Assembly (NCBI GenBank): GCA_964639255.1
Contig: CAZXDP010000006.1
Span: forward strand, 18,510 to 82,509
From: NZQO01 sp964639255
Lineage (GTDB): Bacteria; Bacteroidota; Bacteroidia; Flavobacteriales; Flavobacteriaceae
DNA length: 64,000 nt
Reading direction: 5' to 3'
Positions 52,303-60,315 of the stretch are shown here, in pieces (the stretch's first letter is position 1; every line of letters begins with the position of its first letter). The notes under the pieces were generated by a model. The model worked only from the letters and a program-made list of their open reading frames with translations, had not been told where the DNA came from and ran no database searches. The position numbers and the translations under genes were made by a program.

Positions 52303-52310
52303 TATATTTG
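52303..52310 (+). promoter_or_regulatory. -7 promoter box of ncRNA copy A
   Basis: TATATTTG matches TAnnTTTG. Identical in copy B (53204-53211). It predicts a transcript starting near 52316, right at the first hairpin. Confidence 0.55.
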
Positions 52311-52315
52311 ACACA

Positions 52316-52391
52316 TACCATAGCATAAGTAGGTTAAGTTTATGGTAAGATTTGGGGCAAAAAAGGTAAACTCTTGTTTACCTTTTTTTTT
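52316..52391 (+). ncRNA. Putative small RNA, copy A
   Basis: About 76 nt if it ends at its own terminator. Hairpin 1: TACCATA (52316-52322) pairs with TATGGTA (52341-52347) around an 18-nt loop that is identical in copy B. Hairpin 2: GATTTGGGGC, six A, GGTAAAC (52349-52371), a TCTT loop, then GTTTACC, nine T and GCCCTAAATC (52376-52401); the arms pair throughout with one G-U. GGTAAAC/GTTTACC plus the T-run is itself a standard terminator. No reading frame is conserved between copies. Confidence 0.5.
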
Positions 52392-52652
52392 GCCCTAAAT
52401 CGAACGGGGTGGCGAGCACGGCCTGCGAAATTAAACGTTATCAATAGTTCCACTGCGAGCCGCATCCCCTTTCCCCCACTACGATTGTTTACCTTGTTTT
52501 TGCCCTAAATCGAACGGGGTGGCGAGCACGGCCACTGAATGAAAGATGTTTCTGGAGCATCGTCATTAGCCGATTAAAATAATATAAGAATTGTTATTTA
52601 TTATTTTTTTCAGCTGAAACAGCCATATAGGAACTGAGATTTCCTTACAATA

Positions 52653-52691
52653 AAAAAAGCGATCTTTTTTCGTTGAAAAGACCGCTTTTAT
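52653..52691 (-). terminator. Intrinsic terminator of the 93-residue gene
   Basis: On the minus strand AAGCGGTCTTTT pairs with AAAAGATCGCTT (one G-U), followed by TTTTTTT. It lies about 20 nt after the stop at 52710, supporting that the small gene is expressed. Confidence 0.7.
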
Positions 52692-52709
52692 ATTGGTTTC
52701 CATTCCACC

Positions 52710-52991
52710 TCAGCTCCGCAACATACGATAGTAGGCCTGATTGCAGTTGGTTCCAAAATTTTTTATCATGGAAAACCATCGGGTAAAAACCGATGGGTGC
52801 TCATCATTGTGTGAAAGCCGCAAAGAAGATTCCAGCGCGGCCATTTTCTTCTCTAAATCGGAAGGGGTACTTATAACATACAGTTTTTTAGATTTCTTGC
52901 TCCCTTTACGTATCCATCGACTTTTCGATTTCAAGCCCACTTCGGCATACTGTATTTTTACTTCATAAACATTGGTTCCGTCTCGCTGCAT
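52710..52991 (-). CDS. Small basic protein between the two RNA repeat copies
   Basis: 93 residues, MQRDGTNVYEVKIQYAEVG at the start, then a strongly basic SKSRWIRKGSKKSKKLYV stretch and a C-terminal FTRWFSMIKNFGTNCNQAYY. No signal peptide, helix or known domain. The only gene in the 1.37-kb interval between the PurF-like and sod genes. A dedicated terminator follows it. It might be a short DNA- or RNA-binding protein given the lysine/arginine density, but this is speculation. Confidence 0.5.
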   Translation of the reverse strand: MQRDGTNVYEVKIQYAEVGLKSKSRWIRKGSKKSKKLYVISTPSDLEKKMAALESSLRLSHNDEHPSVFTRWFSMIKNFGTNCNQAYYRMLRS

Positions 52992-53203
52992 ACTTACTTC
53001 ATTTTAAATTTTAAATGTACAAAAAATTAACCACATAACGTTAATTTTACATTACAATAACATTTAGGTAACATTGCAAGTATCTCATTCTTTAACATGC
53101 TATCGGTTCAACATCTTCAACTTCAGAATATAATAAATATTACATTTTAACGAAAAAACAGACGCTTTATCTAAAAGTTTAACAAGTTCGAAAAATTATA
53201 ATC

Positions 53204-53211
53204 TATATTTG
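53204..53211 (+). promoter_or_regulatory. -7 promoter box of ncRNA copy B
   Basis: TATATTTG, identical to copy A, 5 bp before the first hairpin. Confidence 0.55.
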
Positions 53212-53215
53212 GGTA

Positions 53216-53289
53216 TACCATAGCATAAGTAGGTTAAGTTCATGGTAGATTTGGGGCAAAAAAAGGTAAACTCTCGTTTACCTTTTTTT
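53216..53289 (+). ncRNA. Putative small RNA, copy B
   Basis: Hairpin 1: TACCAT (53216-53221) with ATGGTA (53242-53247), same 18-nt loop as copy A. Hairpin 2: GATTTGGGGC, seven A, GGTAAAC, loop TCTC, GTTTACC, seven T, ATT, GGCCCAAATC (53248-53302). Changes relative to copy A fall mostly in loops or keep pairing (loop TCTT to TCTC; TAAATC to CAAATC restores a G-C opposite the G that wobbles in copy A). Confidence 0.5.
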
Positions 53290-53518
53290 ATTGGCCCAAA
53301 TCGAATGGGGTGGCGAGCACGTCAAACCTACCAATATTCCAAATAAAAAGCACTGCGAGCCGCTTTTACCCTCTGCCGACACTCGTTTACCATTTTTATT
53401 GGCCTAAAATCAAACGGATGGCGAGCGCTCTCCCTGATGTATTCCAGCACCACCTCCAGACTTATATAGGCCCTCTCTACCCATTTCAATCAACCGAAAT
53501 GAGTTGTTTTTAAACAAG

Positions 53519-53550
53519 AATGCCACTTGGGTTTCCCCAAATGGCATTTT
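53519..53550. terminator. Intrinsic terminator of sod
   Basis: On the minus strand AATGCCATTTGGG and CCCAAGTGGCATT form a 13-bp stem closed by a GAAA tetraloop, 22 nt after the sod stop. The T-run is on the plus side, so it may also end the copy B transcript region. Confidence 0.75.
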
Positions 53551-53571
53551 AAAAATATAAAAAATTGTTAC

Positions 53572-54180
53572 TTACTTATTTTCCTCATAGCGCCTTGAAA
53601 CTTCCTCCCAGTCGATGACATTAAAGAAAGCTCCCACATAATCGGGACGCTTATTTTGATACTTAAGGTAATAAGCATGTTCCCACACATCCAATCCCAA
53701 AATGGGCGTACCGCCACAGTCTACTCCCGGCATTAATGGATTATCTTGGTTAGGGGTAGAACACACCTCTACCTTGCCTCCCCTGTGTACACACAACCAG
53801 GCCCAACCCGATCCAAACTGTCCTTTGGCCGCTTCAGAGAACTTTTCCTTAAAATCCTCAAAACTTCCAAAAGCGCTGTTGATGGCCGAGGCCAAATCGC
53901 CAGATGGTTTTCCGCCGCCGTTTGGCGACATTACTTCCCAAAACAAGCTATGATTGTAAAAACCGCCACCGTTATTCCTAACGGCTTTATTGTCCATATC
54001 CAAATTCTTCAGTATGTTCTCTATCGTTTTTCCTTCCTGATCGGTACCTTTGATGGCATCATTCAGTTTATCGGTATATCCTTGGTGATGCTTGGTGTGA
54101 TGTATCTCCATGGTGCGCGCATCGATATGGGGCTCTAGGGCATCATAAGCATAGTTTAGTTTCGGTAATTCAAAAGCCAT
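53572..54180 (-). CDS. Superoxide dismutase (Fe/Mn)
   Basis: 202 residues from MAFELPKLNYAYDALEPHID. Dismutates superoxide. Metal ligands: His27 in EIHHTKHHQGY, a His in NHSLFWEVM, and Asp/His in GLDVWEHAYYLKYQNKRPDYV. Cytoplasmic form. Fe or Mn cannot be told reliably; GQFGSGWAWL is compatible with Fe. An in-frame ATG 8 codons upstream is rejected on family alignment. Monocistronic with its own terminator. Confidence 0.95.
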   Translation of the reverse strand: MAFELPKLNYAYDALEPHIDARTMEIHHTKHHQGYTDKLNDAIKGTDQEGKTIENILKNLDMDNKAVRNNGGGFYNHSLFWEVMSPNGGGKPSGDLASAINSAFGSFEDFKEKFSEAAKGQFGSGWAWLCVHRGGKVEVCSTPNQDNPLMPGVDCGGTPILGLDVWEHAYYLKYQNKRPDYVGAFFNVIDWEEVSRRYEENK

Positions 54181-54329
54181 AATTCGTTTCTTTTTAGTTA
54201 TCAATAGTTATCTATCTCAAATATACACATAGGGCTTTCTAAAAAATGTTATAAAATTGATAAGATTTCTATCGCAGAATAGATTATTTTGATGTGCCTT
54301 TTTACACCTATCACAAAATGGGTACTTTT

Positions 54330-57300
54330 ATGGAAAACGATACCTTGCGTATGCCAATCCCCTTTACCGTATACAATGCTTCCGCCGGTAGCGGAAAAAC
54401 CTACACCCTTGTAAAGGAATACCTATCTACCGTGCTTTCTTCTGAAAATCCAGGTTATTACCGCAACCTGTTGGCCATTACCTTTACCAACAAGGCCGTC
54501 GCCGAGATGAAGCAGCGCATCGTAGCGAACCTAGTGGCTTTTGCGGAGGATAAACTTACCCATAGCGCAACGACGATGCGAGATCAAATTGCCAAGGAAA
54601 AAAAACTTTCCCCTTCAGAAATACAGCAAAGGGCACGGGCAATTCTTACGCATTTGCTGCACCACTACGCTGGTTTTAACGTGGAGACTATAGATCGCTT
54701 TAACCACCAATTGCTGCGCACTTTCGCCCGCGATTTAAAACTATCGACAAATTTTGAAGTGAGCCTGGAGGTTGAGGCCCTCCTGGTAGAGGCTGTAGAC
54801 CGTTTGGTAAGCAAAGCTGGAACGGATGCAGAAATCACCAAGACCCTGCTCGAATATGCCTTGGAAAAAACAGACGATGATAAATCGTGGGACATCGCAC
54901 GCGACATAGCCAAGGCTGCAAAACTACTAACGCAGGAGACCGATGCGCCTTTTTTAGCACAATTGAAACAACATTCCCTGAAAGATTTCAGAAAATTCAA
55001 GCATGGACTGTTGAAGCAACGGGAAGAAATAACAGAGAAGCTTAAGGAAACAGCAAGGGAGGTTTTAGAACTGCTTGCGGCAAGCGGCTTAACCCCCGAA
55101 CATTTTAACAGAAAGCTGTTGCCCAACTACTTTGAAAAAATAGCGGCCGGTGAACAAGGCACCCACTTGTATGGTGCCAAATGGCAGGAAACCATTGAGG
55201 AAACCCCCTTGTATCCGTCGCGGGTAAAACCCCCCGAAAGTACAGTAATCGATTGTCTAGCACCCCAACTATCTCGCGCTTTCCTTACTACCAAAGCGTG
55301 GGTATACAGGATCGCGCTTATCGATAACATTTTGGGCAACCTCACCCCGCTTTCGGTGGTTACCTTGGTTCAAAGAGAGCTTGATGCCATCAAGACCGAA
55401 CATAATATTTTGCCCATTTCAGAATTTAATGCCCTTATCAATGCAGAGATAAAAGGGCAGCCGGCACCGTTCATCTACGAACGATTGGGCGAACGCTACC
55501 GCCATTTTTTTATCGATGAGCACCAAGATACCTCGCAATTGCAGTGGGAAAACCTTATTCCGCTAATCGCCAACGCGTTGTCACAAAACGATGGGGAACC
55601 AGCCTCCCTGCTTGTGGTGGGCGACGCTAAGCAGTCCATTTATAGATGGCGAGGCGGTTTGCCCGAACAATTTATGGGTTTGTATGGAACAGAGAACCCC
55701 TTCCACGTGCCAAAGGTAGTGCTCAACTTGGGCACCAATTTCAGAAGTGCTTCGGAAATTGTTTCCTTTAACAACGAGTTTTTTCGGCATATTGCCCGCT
55801 ATTTTGGTAGTTCAGGGCATCAGCAGCTATACGATGCCGGAACTCAGCAGAAGCCGAACACCCAGGAAGGTGGATACGTGCAATTGGAGTTTCTTGAAAA
55901 AGAGAATGCCGAACAGTTGGAAGAGGCCTATGCAACTCGGATTGTTGAAACTATAACGGAACTTAAAGAGGAAGGGTACAGCGAGGCCGACCTTTGCATC
56001 TTAACCCGCAAGCGCAAGGAAGGTGTACTCATAAGCGAAGCGCTCTTGGCCCGCGGGATTGCGGTGGTCTCGTCTGAAACTCTTTTGATTCAAAATGCGC
56101 CCATAGTGCAATTTCTGGTAGCGGTCGTTACCCTAACCGTATATCCAGATACTGATGCTGCCAAAATTCACATAATCGATTTTCTGCACCGAAAAGGGGT
56201 TCTTTCTGGTGAAAAACATCTATTATTTACCGCCTGCATTTCAAAATCGCACCATTGGCTCTCACAGCTGTTCCAAGATCACGGGTGTGCCTTTTCCTTT
56301 GAAAGGGCCAGTAAGCTCCCCTTATATCCACTTTTGGAATATGCGATTGAAAACTTCGACCTGCAGACGCACGGGAACGCATTCCTCTTTGGTTTTATGG
56401 ACTTTGTATTTGACTACGTCCAAACACCGCAGGCCTCGATTCTAGGATTTTTGGAGCATTGGGAAACGCAACGCGAAAAAGCTTCATTAGCGATAGGTGA
56501 AGGTGTGCCGGCGGTTCAGGTTATGACCATTCACAAGGCGAAAGGGCTAGAATTTCTAGTGGTGCTATATCCTTATGCGAATACGGGAATCTATTCCGAA
56601 GTGGAGCCAAAAACCTGGTTCACGACCAACTTAGGGCCGGATAGTATCAATCCGATGCTACTCAACTACAATAGGGACCTAGCCGAGTTGGGGGAGGAAG
56701 GATACGAATTATACACCTCCCGTAGGAATACCTTAGAACTGGATAGCTACAACCTGCTTTACGTTACCTTGACCCGAGCAGTGGAACGGCTATATATTTT
56801 TTCAGAAAAACCGAAGCCTATACAAAATAGCGAGCCTACCCAATTTTCGCAGCTCTTCCGAAGCTATTTAGAGGATCGTAACGAGTGGGAGGATACCAAA
56901 ACAGTGTATTCCCGAGGGATAAGGTCGACTCCGCAACAGGATGGCACCAGAGGCAGCGAAGCAGTCGAGCTTCCTAAATATCTTGTTTCTCCTCCCGAAA
57001 GTCACGACCTCGCCATAGTGACGAAAGAGGGGCTGTTGTGGGGACAAGAGGCACAAGTTGCTTTGGCAGCAGGCACACTGTTTCATGATACAATGGCAAC
57101 GATACACTATAAAACCGATATGAAAACCGTGTTTTCGCGTATGGCCCAGCGCGGAACGGTAGCTCCTTCCGAATTGGATTCTCTTAAACAAACGGTACAT
57201 CGCGTTGTCTCGCACAAAGAACTAGCGCCCCTGTTCGAAATAGGGGATGTAATTTTCAACGAAAAGGACATTATAACTAGTTCGGGAAGGCTGCTTCGGC

Positions 57301-57488
57301 CAGATCGAATTAATATTCATATAGATAAATCGGTAACAGTAATCGATTATAAAACGGGGCATCCCAACAGCTCCCACGCCAACCAACTAAAAGAATATGC
57401 CGAAAGCCTGGAAGACATGGGTTATTTTACGAGGCAATTGCTGTTGGTTTACGTGAATGATAGGGAGATAGTGGTAAATAAAGTATAA
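54330..57488 (+). CDS. AddA/RecB-like helicase-nuclease
   Basis: 1052 residues from MENDTLR. UvrD-family motifs in order: Walker A NASAGSGKT near residue 20, ITFTNKAVAEMKQRI, FIDEHQDTSQLQWENL (motif II), GDAKQSIYRWRGG, TIHKAKGLEF (motif V) and LYVTLTRAVERLYI (motif VI); the C-terminus carries a PD-(D/E)xK nuclease with RPDRINIH and VIDYKTG. With the AddB-like protein at 60316 it should process DNA double-strand ends for recombination. Starts at 54294 (GTG), 54318 or 54348 are also possible. Confidence 0.88.
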   Translation: MENDTLRMPIPFTVYNASAGSGKTYTLVKEYLSTVLSSENPGYYRNLLAITFTNKAVAEMKQRIVANLVAFAEDKLTHSATTMRDQIAKEKKLSPSEIQQRARAILTHLLHHYAGFNVETIDRFNHQLLRTFARDLKLSTNFEVSLEVEALLVEAVDRLVSKAGTDAEITKTLLEYALEKTDDDKSWDIARDIAKAAKLLTQETDAPFLAQLKQHSLKDFRKFKHGLLKQREEITEKLKETAREVLELLAASGLTPEHFNRKLLPNYFEKIAAGEQGTHLYGAKWQETIEETPLYPSRVKPPESTVIDCLAPQLSRAFLTTKAWVYRIALIDNILGNLTPLSVVTLVQRELDAIKTEHNILPISEFNALINAEIKGQPAPFIYERLGERYRHFFIDEHQDTSQLQWENLIPLIANALSQNDGEPASLLVVGDAKQSIYRWRGGLPEQFMGLYGTENPFHVPKVVLNLGTNFRSASEIVSFNNEFFRHIARYFGSSGHQQLYDAGTQQKPNTQEGGYVQLEFLEKENAEQLEEAYATRIVETITELKEEGYSEADLCILTRKRKEGVLISEALLARGIAVVSSETLLIQNAPIVQFLVAVVTLTVYPDTDAAKIHIIDFLHRKGVLSGEKHLLFTACISKSHHWLSQLFQDHGCAFSFERASKLPLYPLLEYAIENFDLQTHGNAFLFGFMDFVFDYVQTPQASILGFLEHWETQREKASLAIGEGVPAVQVMTIHKAKGLEFLVVLYPYANTGIYSEVEPKTWFTTNLGPDSINPMLLNYNRDLAELGEEGYELYTSRRNTLELDSYNLLYVTLTRAVERLYIFSEKPKPIQNSEPTQFSQLFRSYLEDRNEWEDTKTVYSRGIRSTPQQDGTRGSEAVELPKYLVSPPESHDLAIVTKEGLLWGQEAQVALAAGTLFHDTMATIHYKTDMKTVFSRMAQRGTVAPSELDSLKQTVHRVVSHKELAPLFEIGDVIFNEKDIITSSGRLLRPDRINIHIDKSVTVIDYKTGHPNSSHANQLKEYAESLEDMGYFTRQLLLVYVNDREIVVNKV

Positions 57489-57525
57489 TTTTGTAATGCC
57501 TTTTAGAACAATTAAATATTAGCAT

Positions 57526-58725
57526 ATGTACGGAAAAATTAAAGAACATCTCCAACAGGAACTTGAGGAAATAAAGGAAAATGGACTTTTCAAGAAAGAA
57601 CGTATAATCACTTCTCCACAAGATGCCGTTATTAAAATAGCTACCGGCCAAGAGGTTATTAACTTTTGTGCGAACAACTATTTGGGCCTGTCGAGCCACC
57701 CCGAGGTCATACAGGCCGCCAAGGATACTTTAGACAGCCACGGGTTCGGGATGTCGTCGGTTCGATTTATTTGTGGCACACAAGACATACATAAGCAGCT
57801 GGAACAAAAGATAGCCGATTTCTACCACACGGAAGATACCATTCTATATGCCGCCTGCTTCGATGCCAACGGTGGTGTTTTTGAACCGCTGTTAACCAGT
57901 GAGGATGCTATAATTTCCGACTCGTTGAACCACGCCTCGATAATCGATGGGGTGCGCCTATGCAAAGCGGCACGCTATCGCTATGAGAATAGTAATATGG
58001 AAGATCTCGAAAAACAATTGATTGCCGCGAACGAGAATGGCGCCCGTTTCAAAATCATCGTTACCGACGGGGTCTTTTCCATGGATGGTTTGGTAGCTCC
58101 CTTAGATAAGATTTGCGATTTGGCCGACCAATATGATGCTTTGGTTATGATAGATGAGTGCCACGCCACCGGATTCATTGGTGAAACCGGCAGGGGAACC
58201 TTAGAGGAGAAAGGTGTGATGGGACGTATCGATATCATTACTGGTACTTTGGGCAAAGCCCTTGGTGGTGCAATGGGGGGTTATACCACAGGCAAAAAGG
58301 AAATTATAGAATTATTGCGACAGCGCTCAAGACCTTATTTATTCTCGAACTCACTGGCCCCAGCCATTGTGGGCGCCAGTATCAAGGTTTTCGACATGTT
58401 GGAGAATGATACGAGCCTGCGCGATAAGCTCGAGCACAACACGACATATTTCAAAAAGGAAATGAAGGCCGCTGGATTCGATATTATCGACGGTGATTCG
58501 GCCATCGTACCTGTAATGCTCTATGATGCAAAGCTTTCACAACAAATGGCAGATATGCTGCTGGAAGAAGGTATCTACGTAATAGGGTTTTTCTATCCCG
58601 TGGTGCCAAAAGGCAAAGCGCGTATACGAGTTCAATTATCTGCGGCGCATGAAATAGAGCACTTAGACAAGGCCATTGCCGCCTTCAAAAAGGTGGGAAA
58701 AAAACTGCAAATAATTGAGCAATAA
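57526..58725 (+). CDS. kbl: Glycine C-acetyltransferase (2-amino-3-ketobutyrate CoA ligase)
   Basis: 399 residues. Converts 2-amino-3-oxobutyrate plus CoA to glycine plus acetyl-CoA, second step of threonine degradation. Alpha-oxoamine synthase PLP enzyme: DECHATGFIG, PLP-Lys in TGTLGKALGGAMGGY, SSVRFICGTQDIHK. Length matches Kbl rather than serine palmitoyltransferase; the start MYGKIKEHLQQEL is family-like. It lies 37 nt after the AddA-like gene; threonine dehydrogenase is not in the window. Confidence 0.92.
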   Translation: MYGKIKEHLQQELEEIKENGLFKKERIITSPQDAVIKIATGQEVINFCANNYLGLSSHPEVIQAAKDTLDSHGFGMSSVRFICGTQDIHKQLEQKIADFYHTEDTILYAACFDANGGVFEPLLTSEDAIISDSLNHASIIDGVRLCKAARYRYENSNMEDLEKQLIAANENGARFKIIVTDGVFSMDGLVAPLDKICDLADQYDALVMIDECHATGFIGETGRGTLEEKGVMGRIDIITGTLGKALGGAMGGYTTGKKEIIELLRQRSRPYLFSNSLAPAIVGASIKVFDMLENDTSLRDKLEHNTTYFKKEMKAAGFDIIDGDSAIVPVMLYDAKLSQQMADMLLEEGIYVIGFFYPVVPKGKARIRVQLSAAHEIEHLDKAIAAFKKVGKKLQIIEQ

Positions 58726-58782
58726 CGCGGTTTATTTAGGTCTAAGGAAGGTTCCATTTGTGAAAATTTTAATAGATTTGCT

Positions 58783-58813
58783 TTTGTTTATAAATTTTAA
58801 CAACTTACTTTTG
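58783..58813 (+). promoter_or_regulatory. Promoter of the OmpA-family gene
   Basis: TTTG (58783-58786), 19 bp, TACTTTTG (58806-58813): both Bacteroidota elements at ideal spacing, 34 bp before the ATG. Best promoter in the window, fitting a highly expressed porin. Confidence 0.7.
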
Positions 58814-58847
58814 CTCTAATTAACACTTAAAAATTAAACAATCGAAT

Positions 58848-60245
58848 ATGAAACATCTTAACAGTATTTTAGTTGCTGCCCTCTTGCTTTTTAGTGTGGG
58901 AGCGGCAAATGCACAAGACGAAAACAACCCTTGGGCAATCAGTATCGATGTCAATGCCGTTGACACATATCCTGTAGGTATTGATGACGAAGGGAGACTC
59001 CCAGCTGCTGCCAAAGGCGAGCTTTTTGATGAGTACTTCAACGCAAATGACCACTGGAACATTTTGCCTTCTGTATCGAGATTATCTATTGGTCGTTACA
59101 TAGGTAGCGGTTTCAGCTTTGCCGCTGTTGGTTCTATCAACCGTATAGATAAGGTTGGTGATATTTCAGTAGACGATTTAACCTACTACGCTGCCGATGG
59201 TGAAATCAAGTACAGCCTACGTGACCTAATTAACGGTCCTGGAGGATGGTTCGATCCTTCTCTTGGTGTTGGTGGTGGTTACACTTGGGTAGATGATATC
59301 GGCTTCGGTACGGCCAACGCTTTGGCAAACGTACGTTTTTGGGTAGGTGAGAACATCGCTCTTAACTTCCAATCTACTTACAAGCACGCTTTCGAAGATT
59401 CTTACGGTATTACGCACTTCCAGCATTCTGCAGGTATCGTATTTAAGTTTGGTGGAAAAGATACTGATGGAGATGGTATTTACGATGTGAATGACGAATG
59501 TCCAGAAACTCCAGGTCTTCCTGAGTTCAACGGATGTCCTGATACTGATGGTGATGGTATCGAAGATAGAAATGATGCTTGTCCTAACACTCCAGGTCTT
59601 CCTGAGTTTAACGGATGTCCTGACACCGACGGCGACGGTATCCCAGATCCTCAAGATGCTTGTCCTACCGTAGCTGGTCTTGCTGCCCTTAACGGTTGTC
59701 CAGATGCAGATGGTGATGGTATCGCCGATGGTGAAGATGCTTGTCCTAACGAGGCTGGTCCTAAGGCTAACAATGGTTGTCCTTACGAAGATCGTGATGG
59801 CGACGGCGTTCTAGACAAAGACGATGCTTGTCCAGATGTACCAGGTACTGTAGCTAACAACGGATGTCCAGAGGTAACTGTAGAAGTTATCAAGGAAATC
59901 AACGAGTTCTCTAAGACTATCCTGTTCGACTACGACAAGGCTACCATCCGTCAAGAGTCTTACTCAGCGCTTCAGAGCATTGCAGATATTATGAAGGAGT
60001 ATCCTAACACTGTATTCCACATAGAAGGTCACACAGACAGCCGTGGTAGTGATTCTTACAATATGAAGCTTTCTAAGGAAAGAGCTGCTTCTGTAATGAA
60101 TTACTTGACTACTATTGGTATGCCTGCAAACCGTCTTACCTCTGAAGGTTACGGCGAAGAGCGTCCAGTTGCGACAAACAATACCGCAGCCGGAAGACAG
60201 CAGAACCGTCGTGTAGAGATTTCTCTTCAGAAAGACAGAGAATAA
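58848..60245 (+). CDS. OmpA-family outer-membrane protein with TSP3 repeats
   Basis: 465 residues: signal peptide (about 1-22, ANAQ), N-terminal eight-strand-like barrel (about 25-200), five calcium-binding thrombospondin type 3-like repeats (about 205-335, DTDGDGI..D.CP..pGLPEFNGCP), and a C-terminal OmpA peptidoglycan-binding domain with ILFDYDKATIRQES and HTDSRGSDSYNMKLSKERA. It tethers the outer membrane to the wall. Codons such as GGT, CCT and GCT are much commoner here than in neighbours, a sign of high expression. Strong promoter and terminator flank it. Confidence 0.93.
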   Translation: MKHLNSILVAALLLFSVGAANAQDENNPWAISIDVNAVDTYPVGIDDEGRLPAAAKGELFDEYFNANDHWNILPSVSRLSIGRYIGSGFSFAAVGSINRIDKVGDISVDDLTYYAADGEIKYSLRDLINGPGGWFDPSLGVGGGYTWVDDIGFGTANALANVRFWVGENIALNFQSTYKHAFEDSYGITHFQHSAGIVFKFGGKDTDGDGIYDVNDECPETPGLPEFNGCPDTDGDGIEDRNDACPNTPGLPEFNGCPDTDGDGIPDPQDACPTVAGLAALNGCPDADGDGIADGEDACPNEAGPKANNGCPYEDRDGDGVLDKDDACPDVPGTVANNGCPEVTVEVIKEINEFSKTILFDYDKATIRQESYSALQSIADIMKEYPNTVFHIEGHTDSRGSDSYNMKLSKERAASVMNYLTTIGMPANRLTSEGYGEERPVATNNTAAGRQQNRRVEISLQKDRE

Positions 60246-60275
60246 GCTTTAAAATAGCTTAGAAATAAATTGAAA

Positions 60276-60306
60276 AGCGCCTCCGAAATTCGGGGGCGTT
60301 TTTTAT
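60276..60306 (+). terminator. Intrinsic terminator of the OmpA-family gene
   Basis: CGCCTCCG (60278-60285) pairs with CGGGGGCG (60291-60298), one G-U, followed by TTTTTTATTTTT. Confidence 0.85.
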
Positions 60307-60315
60307 TTTTAGGCA

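Larger units (their letters stand above)
52255..52533 (+). repeat. Structured repeat unit, copy A
   Basis: Non-coding. In order: CTTTATCTAAAAGT (52255-52268), promoter box TATATTTG (52303-52310), small hairpin (52316-52347), long hairpin arms (52349-52401), tail with GGGGTGGCGAGCACGG (52406-52421), CACTGCGAGCCGC (52451-52463), and a second 3' arm plus tail (52487-52533). Copy B at 53165-53427 has the same order; the small hairpins start exactly 900 bp apart. The surrounding 52203-52709 interval has no other supported gene. Confidence 0.75.
53165..53427 (+). repeat. Structured repeat unit, copy B
   Basis: Same element order as copy A: CTTTATCTAAAAGT (53165-53178), TATATTTG (53204-53211), small hairpin (53216-53247), long hairpin (53248-53302), tail GGGGTGGCGAGCACG (53307-53321), CACTGCGAGCCGC (53351-53363), second 3' arm and tail (53385-53427). 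Between matching blocks the two copies have drifted freely, so the blocks are probably under selection. The rest of 52992-53571 is AT-rich with no gene seen. Confidence 0.75.

Noticed and set aside
52316..52533. tmRNA, 6S RNA or retron RNA
   Set aside because: No tRNA-like ends or tag frame for tmRNA, no long bulged duplex for 6S, and no reverse transcriptase nearby for a retron. 6S-like function is still worth testing by covariance search.
52255..53427. CRISPR array, MITE or insertion sequence
   Set aside because: Only two copies, 900 bp apart, with ordered conserved blocks and promoter boxes. No regular spacers, no transposase, no terminal inverted repeats or target duplications seen.
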